A stretch of 5,883 bases of DNA from Spirochaetaceae bacterium (GCA_031284645.1 JAITXS010000142.1:1-5883), one strand, 5' to 3'; shown: positions 1-5,832, numbered from the stretch's first letter. Notes: generated by a model not told the origin, from the sequence alone. Program-made: numbers and translations.

Positions 1-2
1 TT

Positions 3-56
3 GTTAAGGAGTTGGAAAAACAGGAACATAAAGACCATATTGGCAATGCGGCTTAA
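3..56 (+). CDS. C-terminal fragment of a probable transposase or IS accessory protein
   Basis: Reading from base 3, seventeen sense codons end in TAA: VKELEKQEHKDHIGNAA. The peptide is highly charged and has no recognisable domain. The start lies upstream of the window. I assign it to a mobile element only because repeated IS-end-like motifs begin seven bases after the stop. The strand is plus, the same as the downstream ABC operon, so read-through from this gene could reach the operon. It could equally be the tail of an unrelated gene. Confidence 0.35.
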   Translation, partial: VKELEKQEHKDHIGNAA

Positions 57-62
57 TTCCCT

Positions 63-109
63 AAAGGGGACATTTTCATGTTGGTAAAAAAGGGGACATT
101 TTCACGTTG
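63..109 (+). repeat. Two 21-base direct repeats, 26-base period
   Basis: Copies lie at 63-83 and 89-109 and share 20 of 21 bases; they differ only at T79 versus C105. The core is AAAGGGGACATTTTCA. The short spacer is GGTAAA-like. Repeated sites near an element end are typically transposase binding sites, which fits the IS-end reading of this region. Function here is inference. Confidence 0.75.
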
Positions 110-133
110 CGTTGACAGACAAACTGCGGCCAC

Positions 134-162
134 TTGACAAAATTGTTAATTAAGGATATTAA
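134..162 (+). promoter_or_regulatory. Sigma-70-type promoter of the ABC operon
   Basis: A consensus TTGACA (134-139) is followed by exactly 17 bases and then TATTAA (157-162), a 4/6 match to TATAAT. The predicted start of transcription falls near 168-170, about 45 bases before the first ATG. The -10 box is the first six bases of the 42-base palindrome, so a protein bound there would block polymerase. An alternative -10 is TATAAA at 167-172, but its spacing (27) is poor. Confidence 0.55.
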
Positions 163-198
163 TACATATAAATCCTATAGGATTTATATGTATTAATA
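157..198. promoter_or_regulatory. Perfect 42-base palindrome, candidate operator
   Basis: Two 21-base arms are exact reverse complements with no loop, centred between 177 and 178 on the core ATCCTATAGGAT. The arms are AT-rich. The site starts at the -10 box and ends three bases before the Shine-Dalgarno sequence (201-208) of the binding-protein gene. As DNA it is suited to a dimeric or tetrameric repressor. As RNA made by read-through from upstream it would fold into a long hairpin beside the ribosome site. No U-tract follows, so it is not a standard terminator. The regulator is not in the window. Confidence 0.7.
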
Positions 199-213
199 GA
201 AAAAGGAGTCTTT

Positions 214-1233
214 ATGAAAAAAACGGTTGTCGGATCCGCGCTGATTATTCTGCTTGCGGTATTATTGTTTTCGTGTTCAAAAAAAACCACGGAGCAATAT
301 CCTTACGGTAAATATGATATAGCATATGGCGGTTCTGCCTGCGGTTCGCCTCTCTCAATCGGATCTCTCAAGGGTTTTTATGCGGAAGAAGGCTTAGACA
401 TTACGCTGGTCAGCGGAACCACCTTTGAAATGAACCGCAACGCTCTTGCGGCGGGAAGTATGCCGATAATTAACGGTGACTTTCAGTTTTTCCCGGCAAT
501 TTATAACGGGATTGATGTCAAGCTCATTGCCGGCCTGCACGAAGGTTGTATCAAAATTTTAGTGCCGATTGAATCCGACATTTTAACTGTCAAGGATTTA
601 AAAGGAAAACGTATCGGAGTTGACGAAATCGGGGGAACCCCCATGTCTGTGGCATCAGTTGCCGTTGGCGCAGTTGGTATTGATCCTCAAACCGAGATTC
701 AATGGATACCTTATCCAAGTGATCAGGAAATACAATCACTTGAAAAAGGAGAGGTAGACGTAATCGCGGCATGGGATCCCTTTGCCACAAAAGCAGAACA
801 AACAGGAAAATACCGTGTACTTGTCGATATCGCAAAAGACCCCCTGTTCGCGGGGAGAAACTGCTGTTTCCTGTTTGCGTCCGGTAAACTGGTAAAAGAA
901 AATCCCGCCGCGATAACAGCTGTGCTTCGGGCACTGAACAAAGCGATTGAATATGAAGGCTTGCACCCTCGTGAAGCTGCGGAACTTTTGGTTAAAGAAA
1001 AGAAAGTCGCGACAGACGATGTCGAACTCCTGACAACACTGCTTACGAGTTTCAATTATAATAATCACCATAGCGTGGCTGCTAATGCAAATGCCAAAGG
1101 TGATGCGATATACTTTGCAGACTGGCTTACAAAAATCGGTTATCTGCCTGCCGATCTGGACGTGAACAAATTTATTGATGACTTGTATGTTGATGTTTTT
1201 GCCCTTGAAGCAGCGCAAAAAGCAAAAAAATAG
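214..1233 (+). CDS. ABC transporter substrate-binding lipoprotein, SsuA/TauA/THI5-like (NMT1 class)
   Basis: This is the extracytoplasmic receptor of a high-affinity importer. It captures the solute and delivers it to the permease encoded next. The 339-residue length is usual for the class. Residues 1-20 are a lipoprotein signal: two lysines, a hydrophobic run, then LFSC with the lipidation cysteine at 21. The mature part starts with the typical GGSACGSPLSIGSLKGFYAEEG segment of this fold (about 39-60, 'G.YAEEGLDI' region). It continues with ILTVKDLKGKRIGV (123-136), which joins the two lobes, and with the VDVIAAWDPF motif (181-190) seen in nitrate/sulfonate/thiamine-precursor receptors. Four further cysteines (43, 112, 217, 218) and H109 are present in the exported part. 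ATG at 214 is supported by AAAAGGAG at 201-208, five bases upstream. The substrate is unknown: nitrate, taurine, sulfonates or a pyrimidine are all possible. Confidence 0.9.
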   Translation: MKKTVVGSALIILLAVLLFSCSKKTTEQYPYGKYDIAYGGSACGSPLSIGSLKGFYAEEGLDITLVSGTTFEMNRNALAAGSMPIINGDFQFFPAIYNGIDVKLIAGLHEGCIKILVPIESDILTVKDLKGKRIGVDEIGGTPMSVASVAVGAVGIDPQTEIQWIPYPSDQEIQSLEKGEVDVIAAWDPFATKAEQTGKYRVLVDIAKDPLFAGRNCCFLFASGKLVKENPAAITAVLRALNKAIEYEGLHPREAAELLVKEKKVATDDVELLTTLLTSFNYNNHHSVAANANAKGDAIYFADWLTKIGYLPADLDVNKFIDDLYVDVFALEAAQKAKK

Positions 1234-1276
1234 CGGACACGCATAGGGAAAAACAGTAGGGGAGCGGAGGAAGAAA

Positions 1277-2278
1277 GTGAAAAAACAAAAATGGTATGAG
1301 TCTCCGGTAATAGCCGAAGATACCGTATATTGGAAACCCAAGTCGGAAATATGGTTTTGGGCAAGCGTTATCTCTTTCGTTGCGGCGCTTGCAGAGAATC
1401 TTGTGATCCCCTCTGCGGAGATCAATGTACAGCAAAATCCTTACCGTGTTTTTTTAACGGTTTTTATTCTTGTTCTTTGTTTACTGTATCTCTATGCGTT
1501 AAAAAAACCGGAATACCGGAAAAAGCTCTATCACAAATCACAGTTTATTTTTGTAGGCGGTATTATTCTTACTTTGTGGGATATTTTGACCACAAAAACC
1601 GCCCTGCTTCCTGTGCCCTACTTTCCCGGATTCGCGGAAATTATCCAGGTTATGTATGACGACAGGATCCTTTTGCTCAGGAGCACAGCTTATTCCATGA
1701 GGTTGTTTTTTGTGGGAATGATAACGGGCACAGCTCTGGGGCTTGCGACAGGGACACTGGTGGGCCGGATGCGGCAGTGGGATTACTGGCTTTCGCCGGT
1801 TATAAAGATTTCGGGTATTATTCCCGCTGTCGCATGGCTTCCCGTGGCCTTGCTTGTTTTTCCCAACAGCTTTGTTACCGGCGTCTTTCTTATTTTTATT
1901 TCGTCATGGTTTCCTGTTTCGTCAATGATGGCATCAGGGATAATCGCTACATCAAAAACATATTACGAAGTAGCAAAAACCCTGGGTGCCGACGAAAAAT
2001 TTCTGCTTTTTAAAGTAGCGATACCCAACGCAATGCCAAGTATGTTCACCGGTATTATGACGGCAACTGCATTTTCTTTTACGGCCTTGATCGTTTCAGA
2101 AATGGTAGGAGCGAAAGCCGGGCTTGGTTTTTACATAAACTGGGCAAAGGGATGGGGGATATATTCAAAAGTGTACGGGGCCATCATTATTATAGCCGTT
2201 GAGTTTTCGCTTATTCTCGCGTTAATCAACGGGCTTCGCGCGTATGTTCTGCGCTGGCAAAAGGGAATTCTCAAATGA
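1277..2278 (+). CDS. ABC transporter permease, SsuC/TauC-like (BPD_transp_1)
   Basis: This is the integral-membrane channel subunit of the importer; it probably works as a homodimer. The C-terminal two thirds form the standard domain: membrane segments near 90-107, 140-163, 180-217, 258-275 and 300-320. The EAA loop YYEVAKTLGADEKFLLFKVAIP (229-250), with the conserved glycine at 237, contacts the ATPase. At 333 residues it is about 70-80 longer than common SsuC or TauC proteins (roughly 250-270). The extra length is an N-terminal part with two more hydrophobic stretches (about 26-44 and 57-75). The start is GTG at 1277, chosen because GGAGG (1266-1270) lies six bases upstream. It follows the receptor gene after 43 bases, and its TGA overlaps the next ATG. 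Confidence 0.92.
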   Translation: MKKQKWYESPVIAEDTVYWKPKSEIWFWASVISFVAALAENLVIPSAEINVQQNPYRVFLTVFILVLCLLYLYALKKPEYRKKLYHKSQFIFVGGIILTLWDILTTKTALLPVPYFPGFAEIIQVMYDDRILLLRSTAYSMRLFFVGMITGTALGLATGTLVGRMRQWDYWLSPVIKISGIIPAVAWLPVALLVFPNSFVTGVFLIFISSWFPVSSMMASGIIATSKTYYEVAKTLGADEKFLLFKVAIPNAMPSMFTGIMTATAFSFTALIVSEMVGAKAGLGFYINWAKGWGIYSKVYGAIIIIAVEFSLILALINGLRAYVLRWQKGILK

Positions 2279-3057
2279 GTCAAACATTAATAGACATTCA
2301 ACATACAGTAAGAGTATACCATGATACTAATTTTAATCCCGTAACAGCCCTTCAGGATGTAAGTCTTGAAATACAAGAGGGAGAGTTTATCTCGTTTATC
2401 GGGCCTTCCGGCTGCGGAAAAACAACCTTGCTTAGGCTTATCGCCGGACTGGATCGCCCGCAATCAGGACGTCTTTTGATCGATGGCAAAGAAATTACCG
2501 GCCCCAGCTACGAACGGGGATATATATTTCAGCAAGCGGCGCTTTTTCCCTGGGCAACGGTATACGAAAACACAGCCGTAGGACTTAGAGCGCGCGGCGT
2601 TTATGCGGAAAAAAAATCTTCTATACAAAAATATATTGACATGATAGGTCTTACGGGTTTTGAAAAATCCTACCCCCATGAAATATCAGGAGGAATGGCG
2701 CAGCGGGTTGCCATTATCAGGTCTCTTATCAATGAACCAAAAGTCCTGCTCCTTGATGAACCGCTTGGCTCACTTGATGCTTTTAAAAGGATCGAACTGC
2801 AAGATCAGCTCATCAATATATGGGAAAAAACCGGAGCCACTATGGTAATGGTAACGCACGATGTTGACGAGGCAATTTTTCTGAGCAGCAGGATTGTGAT
2901 CATGACAGCTCGTCCCGGACGTATATCGAATATTCTGGATGTCCGTCTGAAAAAAAACAGGGACAGGACAAGTGATGAATTTATCGCGCTGCGAAAAAAA
3001 ATACTGGAAGAATTACATTTAGGTATTTCTCGTCCTCAACCTGAATACGTGATTTAA
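2275..3057 (+). CDS. ABC transporter ATP-binding protein, SsuB/TauB-like
   Basis: This is the cytoplasmic ATPase that powers the importer. All nucleotide-binding motifs are intact in 260 residues: Walker A GPSGCGKTT (43-51), Q-loop in YIFQQAALFPW (Q86/Q87), signature ISGGMAQRVAI (137-147), Walker B VLLLDEP (157-163, catalytic E162), D-loop GSLD (165-168) and switch histidine H195 in VTHDVDEA. The ALFPW and SGGMAQRV forms and the MTARPGRI segment (210-217) are characteristic of the nitrate/sulfonate/taurine subfamily. The ATG overlaps the permease stop as ATGA, indicating translational coupling. A weak AAGGGA (2261-2266) precedes it. It is the last gene of the operon. No clear intrinsic terminator follows in the 71 bases before the convergent hisF. 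Confidence 0.95.
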   Translation: MSQTLIDIQHTVRVYHDTNFNPVTALQDVSLEIQEGEFISFIGPSGCGKTTLLRLIAGLDRPQSGRLLIDGKEITGPSYERGYIFQQAALFPWATVYENTAVGLRARGVYAEKKSSIQKYIDMIGLTGFEKSYPHEISGGMAQRVAIIRSLINEPKVLLLDEPLGSLDAFKRIELQDQLINIWEKTGATMVMVTHDVDEAIFLSSRIVIMTARPGRISNILDVRLKKNRDRTSDEFIALRKKILEELHLGISRPQPEYVI

Positions 3058-3128
3058 GGGGTAATTTTCTGCTGTATGCTGAGTCGGCGTAATTAATCCT
3101 TTATTCCGATTATTGAGCTTTCTCTATT

Positions 3129-3896
3129 TTACCAGCGGACGCAGACCCCCTGCGATTCAGCGTATTTTTTTATTTCGCTGATAGTGGTTTTACCGAAATG
3201 GAGGAGGCTTGCCACAAGCGCCGCATCGGCAAGTTTTGCGGCTGCAACTATCTGTTCAAGCGTACCTGCTCCGCCTGAGGCAATAACCGGTACATTAACT
3301 GCGTCAAGGACAGCGGCGCATAGTTCAAGATCGTAACCTTGACCTGTTCCATCGGCATCAATTGAGTTTAAAAGTATCTCTCCGGCTCCAAGGGCCGCGG
3401 CTTGCTGCGCCCATTCCACCGCGTCTCTGCCGCTGTCGATTCTTCCGCCTTTTGAAAAAGCATGCCATATAGTTTTGCCGTCTGCGCCTGTTCCGACCCG
3501 TTTTGCGTCTATCGAAAGGACAATGCATTGGGATCCGCAGGCAAGGGCCATTTCGGTAAGTAAGTCGGGATTTTCAAGCGCCGAGCTGCAAACGGATACT
3601 TTATCGGCACCGGCCTTCATGGCTTCTCTCATGTCGGCTACACTCCGTATGCCGCCGCCCACCGAGAGCGGGATAAAAACTTCGGCGGCAACTTGTTTAA
3701 CGACTTCAAGCAGGGTAGTCCGGCTTTTATGGGACGCGCCTATATCGAGAAACGAGAGTTCATCGGCACCTTGTTCGTTGTACTGCCGGGCAAGTGTCAC
3801 CGGATCACCAACATCGGCAAGCTCTTTGAATTTTGTGCCTTTTACAACACGACCATCGTCAACATCTAAACAGGGGATAATTCTTTTTGCTAACAT
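3129..3896 (-). CDS. hisF: Imidazole glycerol phosphate synthase cyclase subunit HisF
   Basis: HisF uses ammonia from its glutaminase partner HisH to convert PRFAR into imidazole glycerol phosphate and AICAR, the fifth step of histidine synthesis, which also feeds purine synthesis. The 255-residue TIM barrel begins with the hallmark MLAKRIIPCLDVDDGRVVKG. Both catalytic aspartates are at the canonical positions, D11 (CLDV) and D130 (SIDAKR). Phosphate-binding segments are SVGGGIRS (78-85) and IASGGAGT (205-212). An oddity is cysteine at 103 (VSVCSS), where E. coli and Thermotoga have asparagine. ATG at 3896 has no purine-rich Shine-Dalgarno; it is preceded by hairpin-forming G/C tracts. It is read in the same direction as eno, 99 bases downstream of it. 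No hisH or other his gene is in the window. Confidence 0.95.
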   Translation of the reverse strand: MLAKRIIPCLDVDDGRVVKGTKFKELADVGDPVTLARQYNEQGADELSFLDIGASHKSRTTLLEVVKQVAAEVFIPLSVGGGIRSVADMREAMKAGADKVSVCSSALENPDLLTEMALACGSQCIVLSIDAKRVGTGADGKTIWHAFSKGGRIDSGRDAVEWAQQAAALGAGEILLNSIDADGTGQGYDLELCAAVLDAVNVPVIASGGAGTLEQIVAAAKLADAALVASLLHFGKTTISEIKKYAESQGVCVRW

Positions 3897-3900
3897 TTTT

Positions 3901-3927
3901 CTGGGGTTTTAGGGGTGGAACCCCCAG
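3901..3927 (-). other. Hairpin just upstream of the hisF start
   Basis: CTGGGG (3901-3906) can pair with CCCCAG (3922-3927). Alternatively GGGGT (3912-3916) can pair with ACCCC (3920-3924) around a three-base loop. On the hisF transcript the first stem ends four bases before the AUG, where a ribosome site would normally be. A role in limiting hisF translation is inference. Confidence 0.4.
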
Positions 3928-3938
3928 GAGAGGGGGTA

Positions 3939-3960
3939 GCCCGATGCATTAGCATCGGGC
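3939..3960. repeat. Stem-loop GCCCGATGC/GCATCGGGC
   Basis: A perfect 9-base stem (3939-3947 with 3952-3960) closes a four-base ATTA loop. No T-run follows on either strand, so it is not a simple terminator. It lies midway between eno and hisF, and may be a dispersed palindromic repeat or an RNA stability hairpin. Confidence 0.7.
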
Positions 3961-3990
3961 GAGGGGGAGACTTCCCCCTCTTTCCCTTTT
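3961..3990 (+). terminator. Terminator-like hairpin with T-rich tail, plus-strand orientation
   Basis: GAGGGGGA (3961-3968) and TCCCCCTC (3973-3980) form an 8-base stem with a four-base loop, followed on the plus strand by TTTCCCTTTT. The tail is on the wrong side for eno, which is read on the minus strand; for eno the same stem has no U-run after it. It might stop antisense transcripts entering eno. The right arm can also pair with 3929-3936, an alternative fold that encloses the 3939-3960 hairpin. Confidence 0.4.
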
Positions 3991-3995
3991 AAAAA

Positions 3996-5297
3996 CTATT
4001 TAAAGAGGTTGTAGAAGGCGTTTTTACCCGCATATTCTGCGGTTTCCGCAAGCTCTTCTTCAATACGAATAAGCTGGTTGTACTTGCATATACGGTCGGT
4101 ACGGCTCATTGATCCGGTTTTAATCTGACCGGCTTCAAGGGCAACAACGAGATCGGCAATAAAGCTGTCCTCGGTTTCTCCTGAGCGGTGTGAGACTATG
4201 GCGGTGTAGTTTGCTTTCTTTGCCATGTTGATTGCTTCAATGGTCTCGGTAACGGTACCGATTTGATTTACTTTGATGAGTATGCTGTTACACGCGCTTT
4301 CTTTGATGCCGCGTCCAAGGCGTTTGGTGTTGGTAACAAAGAAGTCATCGCCAACGATTTGGATTTTACTACCCAGGGTTTTGGTCATATTTGTATAACC
4401 TTCCCAGTCGTTTTGATCAAGCGGGTCTTCAATTGAGATGATCGGGTATTTTGCAATCCAGTCGCTGTAGATTTTGATCATGTCATCGGCACTAAAGAGT
4501 TTATCAGGGTTTGATTTCCAGAATTTATAGCCTTTTTTGCCGCCCTCATCGAATAATTCCGAGGAGGCACAGTCCATCGCGATAGCGAATTGTTCTTTGT
4601 CTGCTTTATAGCCGGCTTTTTCAATGGCTTTGACGATAAATTGCAGGGCTTCTTCGTTGCCGATATTCGGCGCAAAGCCGCCTTCATCCCCGACTGCGGT
4701 ATTGTTGCCTGCATCGCTGAGGATTTTTTTCAGGTTATGGAAAACTTCTGCTGTCCAGCGAACCGCTTCGCTTATGCTTGACGCGCCAATGGGCATGACC
4801 ATGAATTCCTGAAAATCAACTTTGTTGTCCGAATGTTTGCCGCCGTTAATGATGTTTGCCATAGGGACAGGGAGTAGAGTGGTATGCGCTCCGCCGAGAT
4901 ATTTGTAGAGTGGAAGAGCAGCGGATTCGGCTGCGGCGCGGGCAACGGCCATAGAAACACCAAGAATTGCGTTTGCGCCGAGTTTTGCTTTATTTTCGGT
5001 ACCGTCAAGGGAAATCATGGCGTGGTCAATTTCAACCTGATCACTGGCCTCAAGTCCCGCGACTTCCGGCGCAATTTCCTTGTTTACATTGTCAACGGCT
5101 TTCAGGACGCCCTTACCCAGATATTTTGTTTTGTCACCATCGCGAAGTTCGACTGCCTCGTATTCACCTGTCGAAGCGCCTGACGGAACCGCCGCACGAC
5201 CAAACGATCCGTCTTCCAGCCATACGTCAACTTCAACTGTGGGGTTCCCCCGTGAATCAAGGATTTGCCTTGCATGAACGTCTATTATTTCACTCAT
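3996..5297 (-). CDS. eno: Enolase (phosphopyruvate hydratase)
   Basis: Enolase interconverts 2-phosphoglycerate and phosphoenolpyruvate in glycolysis; it is a cytoplasmic, Mg-dependent dimer or octamer. The 433-residue length is normal. Visible active-site residues are the S42 loop (PSGASTGE), E164 (DFQEFM), E205 (GDEGGF), the metal ligands D242, E290 (SIEDP) and D317 (GDDFF), catalytic K342 in the signature ILIKVNQIGTVTET (339-352), H370-R371-S372 and K393. I chose ATG at 5297 (MSEIIDVHARQILDSRGNP). It aligns with the family N-terminus and has GGAG at 5305-5308, seven bases upstream. The frame stays open to a TTG at 5366, but that codon lies within the -35 box, so the 23 extra residues are not expected. 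It is the first visible gene of a minus-strand unit with hisF, and stops with TAG. Confidence 0.97.
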   Translation of the reverse strand: MSEIIDVHARQILDSRGNPTVEVDVWLEDGSFGRAAVPSGASTGEYEAVELRDGDKTKYLGKGVLKAVDNVNKEIAPEVAGLEASDQVEIDHAMISLDGTENKAKLGANAILGVSMAVARAAAESAALPLYKYLGGAHTTLLPVPMANIINGGKHSDNKVDFQEFMVMPIGASSISEAVRWTAEVFHNLKKILSDAGNNTAVGDEGGFAPNIGNEEALQFIVKAIEKAGYKADKEQFAIAMDCASSELFDEGGKKGYKFWKSNPDKLFSADDMIKIYSDWIAKYPIISIEDPLDQNDWEGYTNMTKTLGSKIQIVGDDFFVTNTKRLGRGIKESACNSILIKVNQIGTVTETIEAINMAKKANYTAIVSHRSGETEDSFIADLVVALEAGQIKTGSMSRTDRICKYNQLIRIEEELAETAEYAGKNAFYNLFK

Positions 5298-5336
5298 TTT
5301 TCCACTCCAATTTATAATAAATTTTATCTTATTATC

Positions 5337-5366
5337 ATTATGGATGAAATAAGGTCTTTTGGTCAA
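5337..5366 (-). promoter_or_regulatory. eno: Sigma-70-type promoter of eno
   Basis: On the minus strand TTGACC (5361-5366) is separated by 18 bases from CATAAT (5337-5342), each a 5/6 match to consensus. Transcription would start near 5330, giving a leader of about 33 bases with GGAG before the ATG at 5297. This also argues against the TTG start at 5366. Confidence 0.65.
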
Positions 5367-5426
5367 GGCGATCGTGAACTATTTGAGCGCGCAATTTATG
5401 TTTAAGCAATTTAGAGTCTTGGGTAG

Positions 5427-5716
5427 AGGGTTTAGGGTAGTAGATTTCTGATCAGAACTTCACCCCTCTACGCGAAGCAAAGGTTTAGAAGAGTTCGGTA
5501 CGGTACAGAATTTCTAATAAGAACTATACCCCATACCCTACAACCCAATTACCCTAAAGAGAAGGGTAGTAGGGAAGAATAGGGTCGTAGGGTTCAGGGT
5601 TTAGGGCCTTGAAGGGTCAGAAATCTTTACCCCCTACCCGAAGCAAAGGTTTAGAAAAGTTCGGGATGGCAGGGGCTTTCTGGTAAAATCTATACCCCTT
5701 TACCCATGACCCCAAA
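5427..5716. repeat. Two diverged copies of a 166-base non-coding repeat
   Basis: The best-kept block is CGAAGCAAAGGTTTAGAA plus the next eight bases, at 5473-5498 and 5639-5664, with one mismatch in 26. It is preceded in both copies by AGGGTTTAGGG (5427-5437 and 5596-5606). Within each unit a motif resembling TTCTGATAAGAACTATACCC occurs twice, 66 bases apart: near 5446, 5512, 5612 and 5678. The 166-base offset holds for the core and both inner motifs (the flanking block is 169), so this is a duplication rather than chance. No coding potential is seen. Confidence 0.75.
5535..5593. repeat. Long imperfect hairpin in the eno upstream repeat
   Basis: ACCCTACAACCC (5535-5546) pairs with GGGTCGTAGGGT (5582-5593) at 11 of 12 positions. 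Inside it TACCCT (5550-5555) pairs with AGGGTA (5563-5568) around a seven-base loop. It bridges the end of the first 166-base unit and the start of the second. Neither strand has a T-run after it. Confidence 0.6.
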
Positions 5717-5832
5717 CCCTATGCTCTGTTTATAGTGCACCGCGTGTTTTTTGCTTTACCGCCACCGTGATGCCTAAAAATAAAACCTAGCCGAAAAAGC
5801 TGATGACCAAGAATTAAAAACCTAGCCCAAAA

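Larger units (their letters stand above)
1..139 (+). mobile_element. Right end of a probable insertion sequence (partial)
   Basis: The window opens inside an open frame that stops at 54-56. It is followed by two near-identical 21-base direct repeats and then by TTGACA tips, at 112-117 and again at 134-139. A transposase C-terminus followed by repeated subterminal motifs and an end reading TGTCAA on the opposite strand is the layout of an element with multiple terminal repeats, such as IS21-like families with 5'-TG...CA-3' ends. The outer boundary could be after 117 or after 139, because both carry a CA tip. The left end and target duplication are outside the window, so the family and the boundary are inference. 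Confidence 0.45.

Noticed and set aside
157..198. Intrinsic terminator of the upstream IS gene
   Set aside because: The stem is strong but AT-rich, and is followed by GAAAAAGGAG rather than a T-run; it also carries the promoter of the next operon.
736..1425. 229-residue minus-strand frame across the binding protein and permease genes
   Set aside because: It spans the antisense of two well-supported genes and their junction, and has no recognisable motif.
214..3057. Naming the operon ssuABC, tauABC or thiXYZ
   Set aside because: Subfamily motifs fit all of these, and no monooxygenase, thiamine gene or riboswitch is in the window to choose a substrate.
3058..3128. Bidirectional terminator between the converging ABC operon and hisF
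   Set aside because: No stem longer than about five bases followed by a T-run could be found on either strand.
3475..3912. 145-residue plus-strand frame opposite hisF
   Set aside because: It is the antisense shadow of a conserved gene, with low-complexity Ser/Thr/Ala-rich composition and no ribosome site or family resemblance.
4967..5317. 116-residue plus-strand frame opposite the start of eno
   Set aside because: It is antisense to invariant enolase residues; the Arg/His/Pro-rich composition is typical of a shadow frame.
5427..5716. CRISPR array or tRNA/rRNA gene in the repeat region
   Set aside because: There are only two long units without uniform short repeats and spacers, and no cloverleaf or ribosomal signature is visible.
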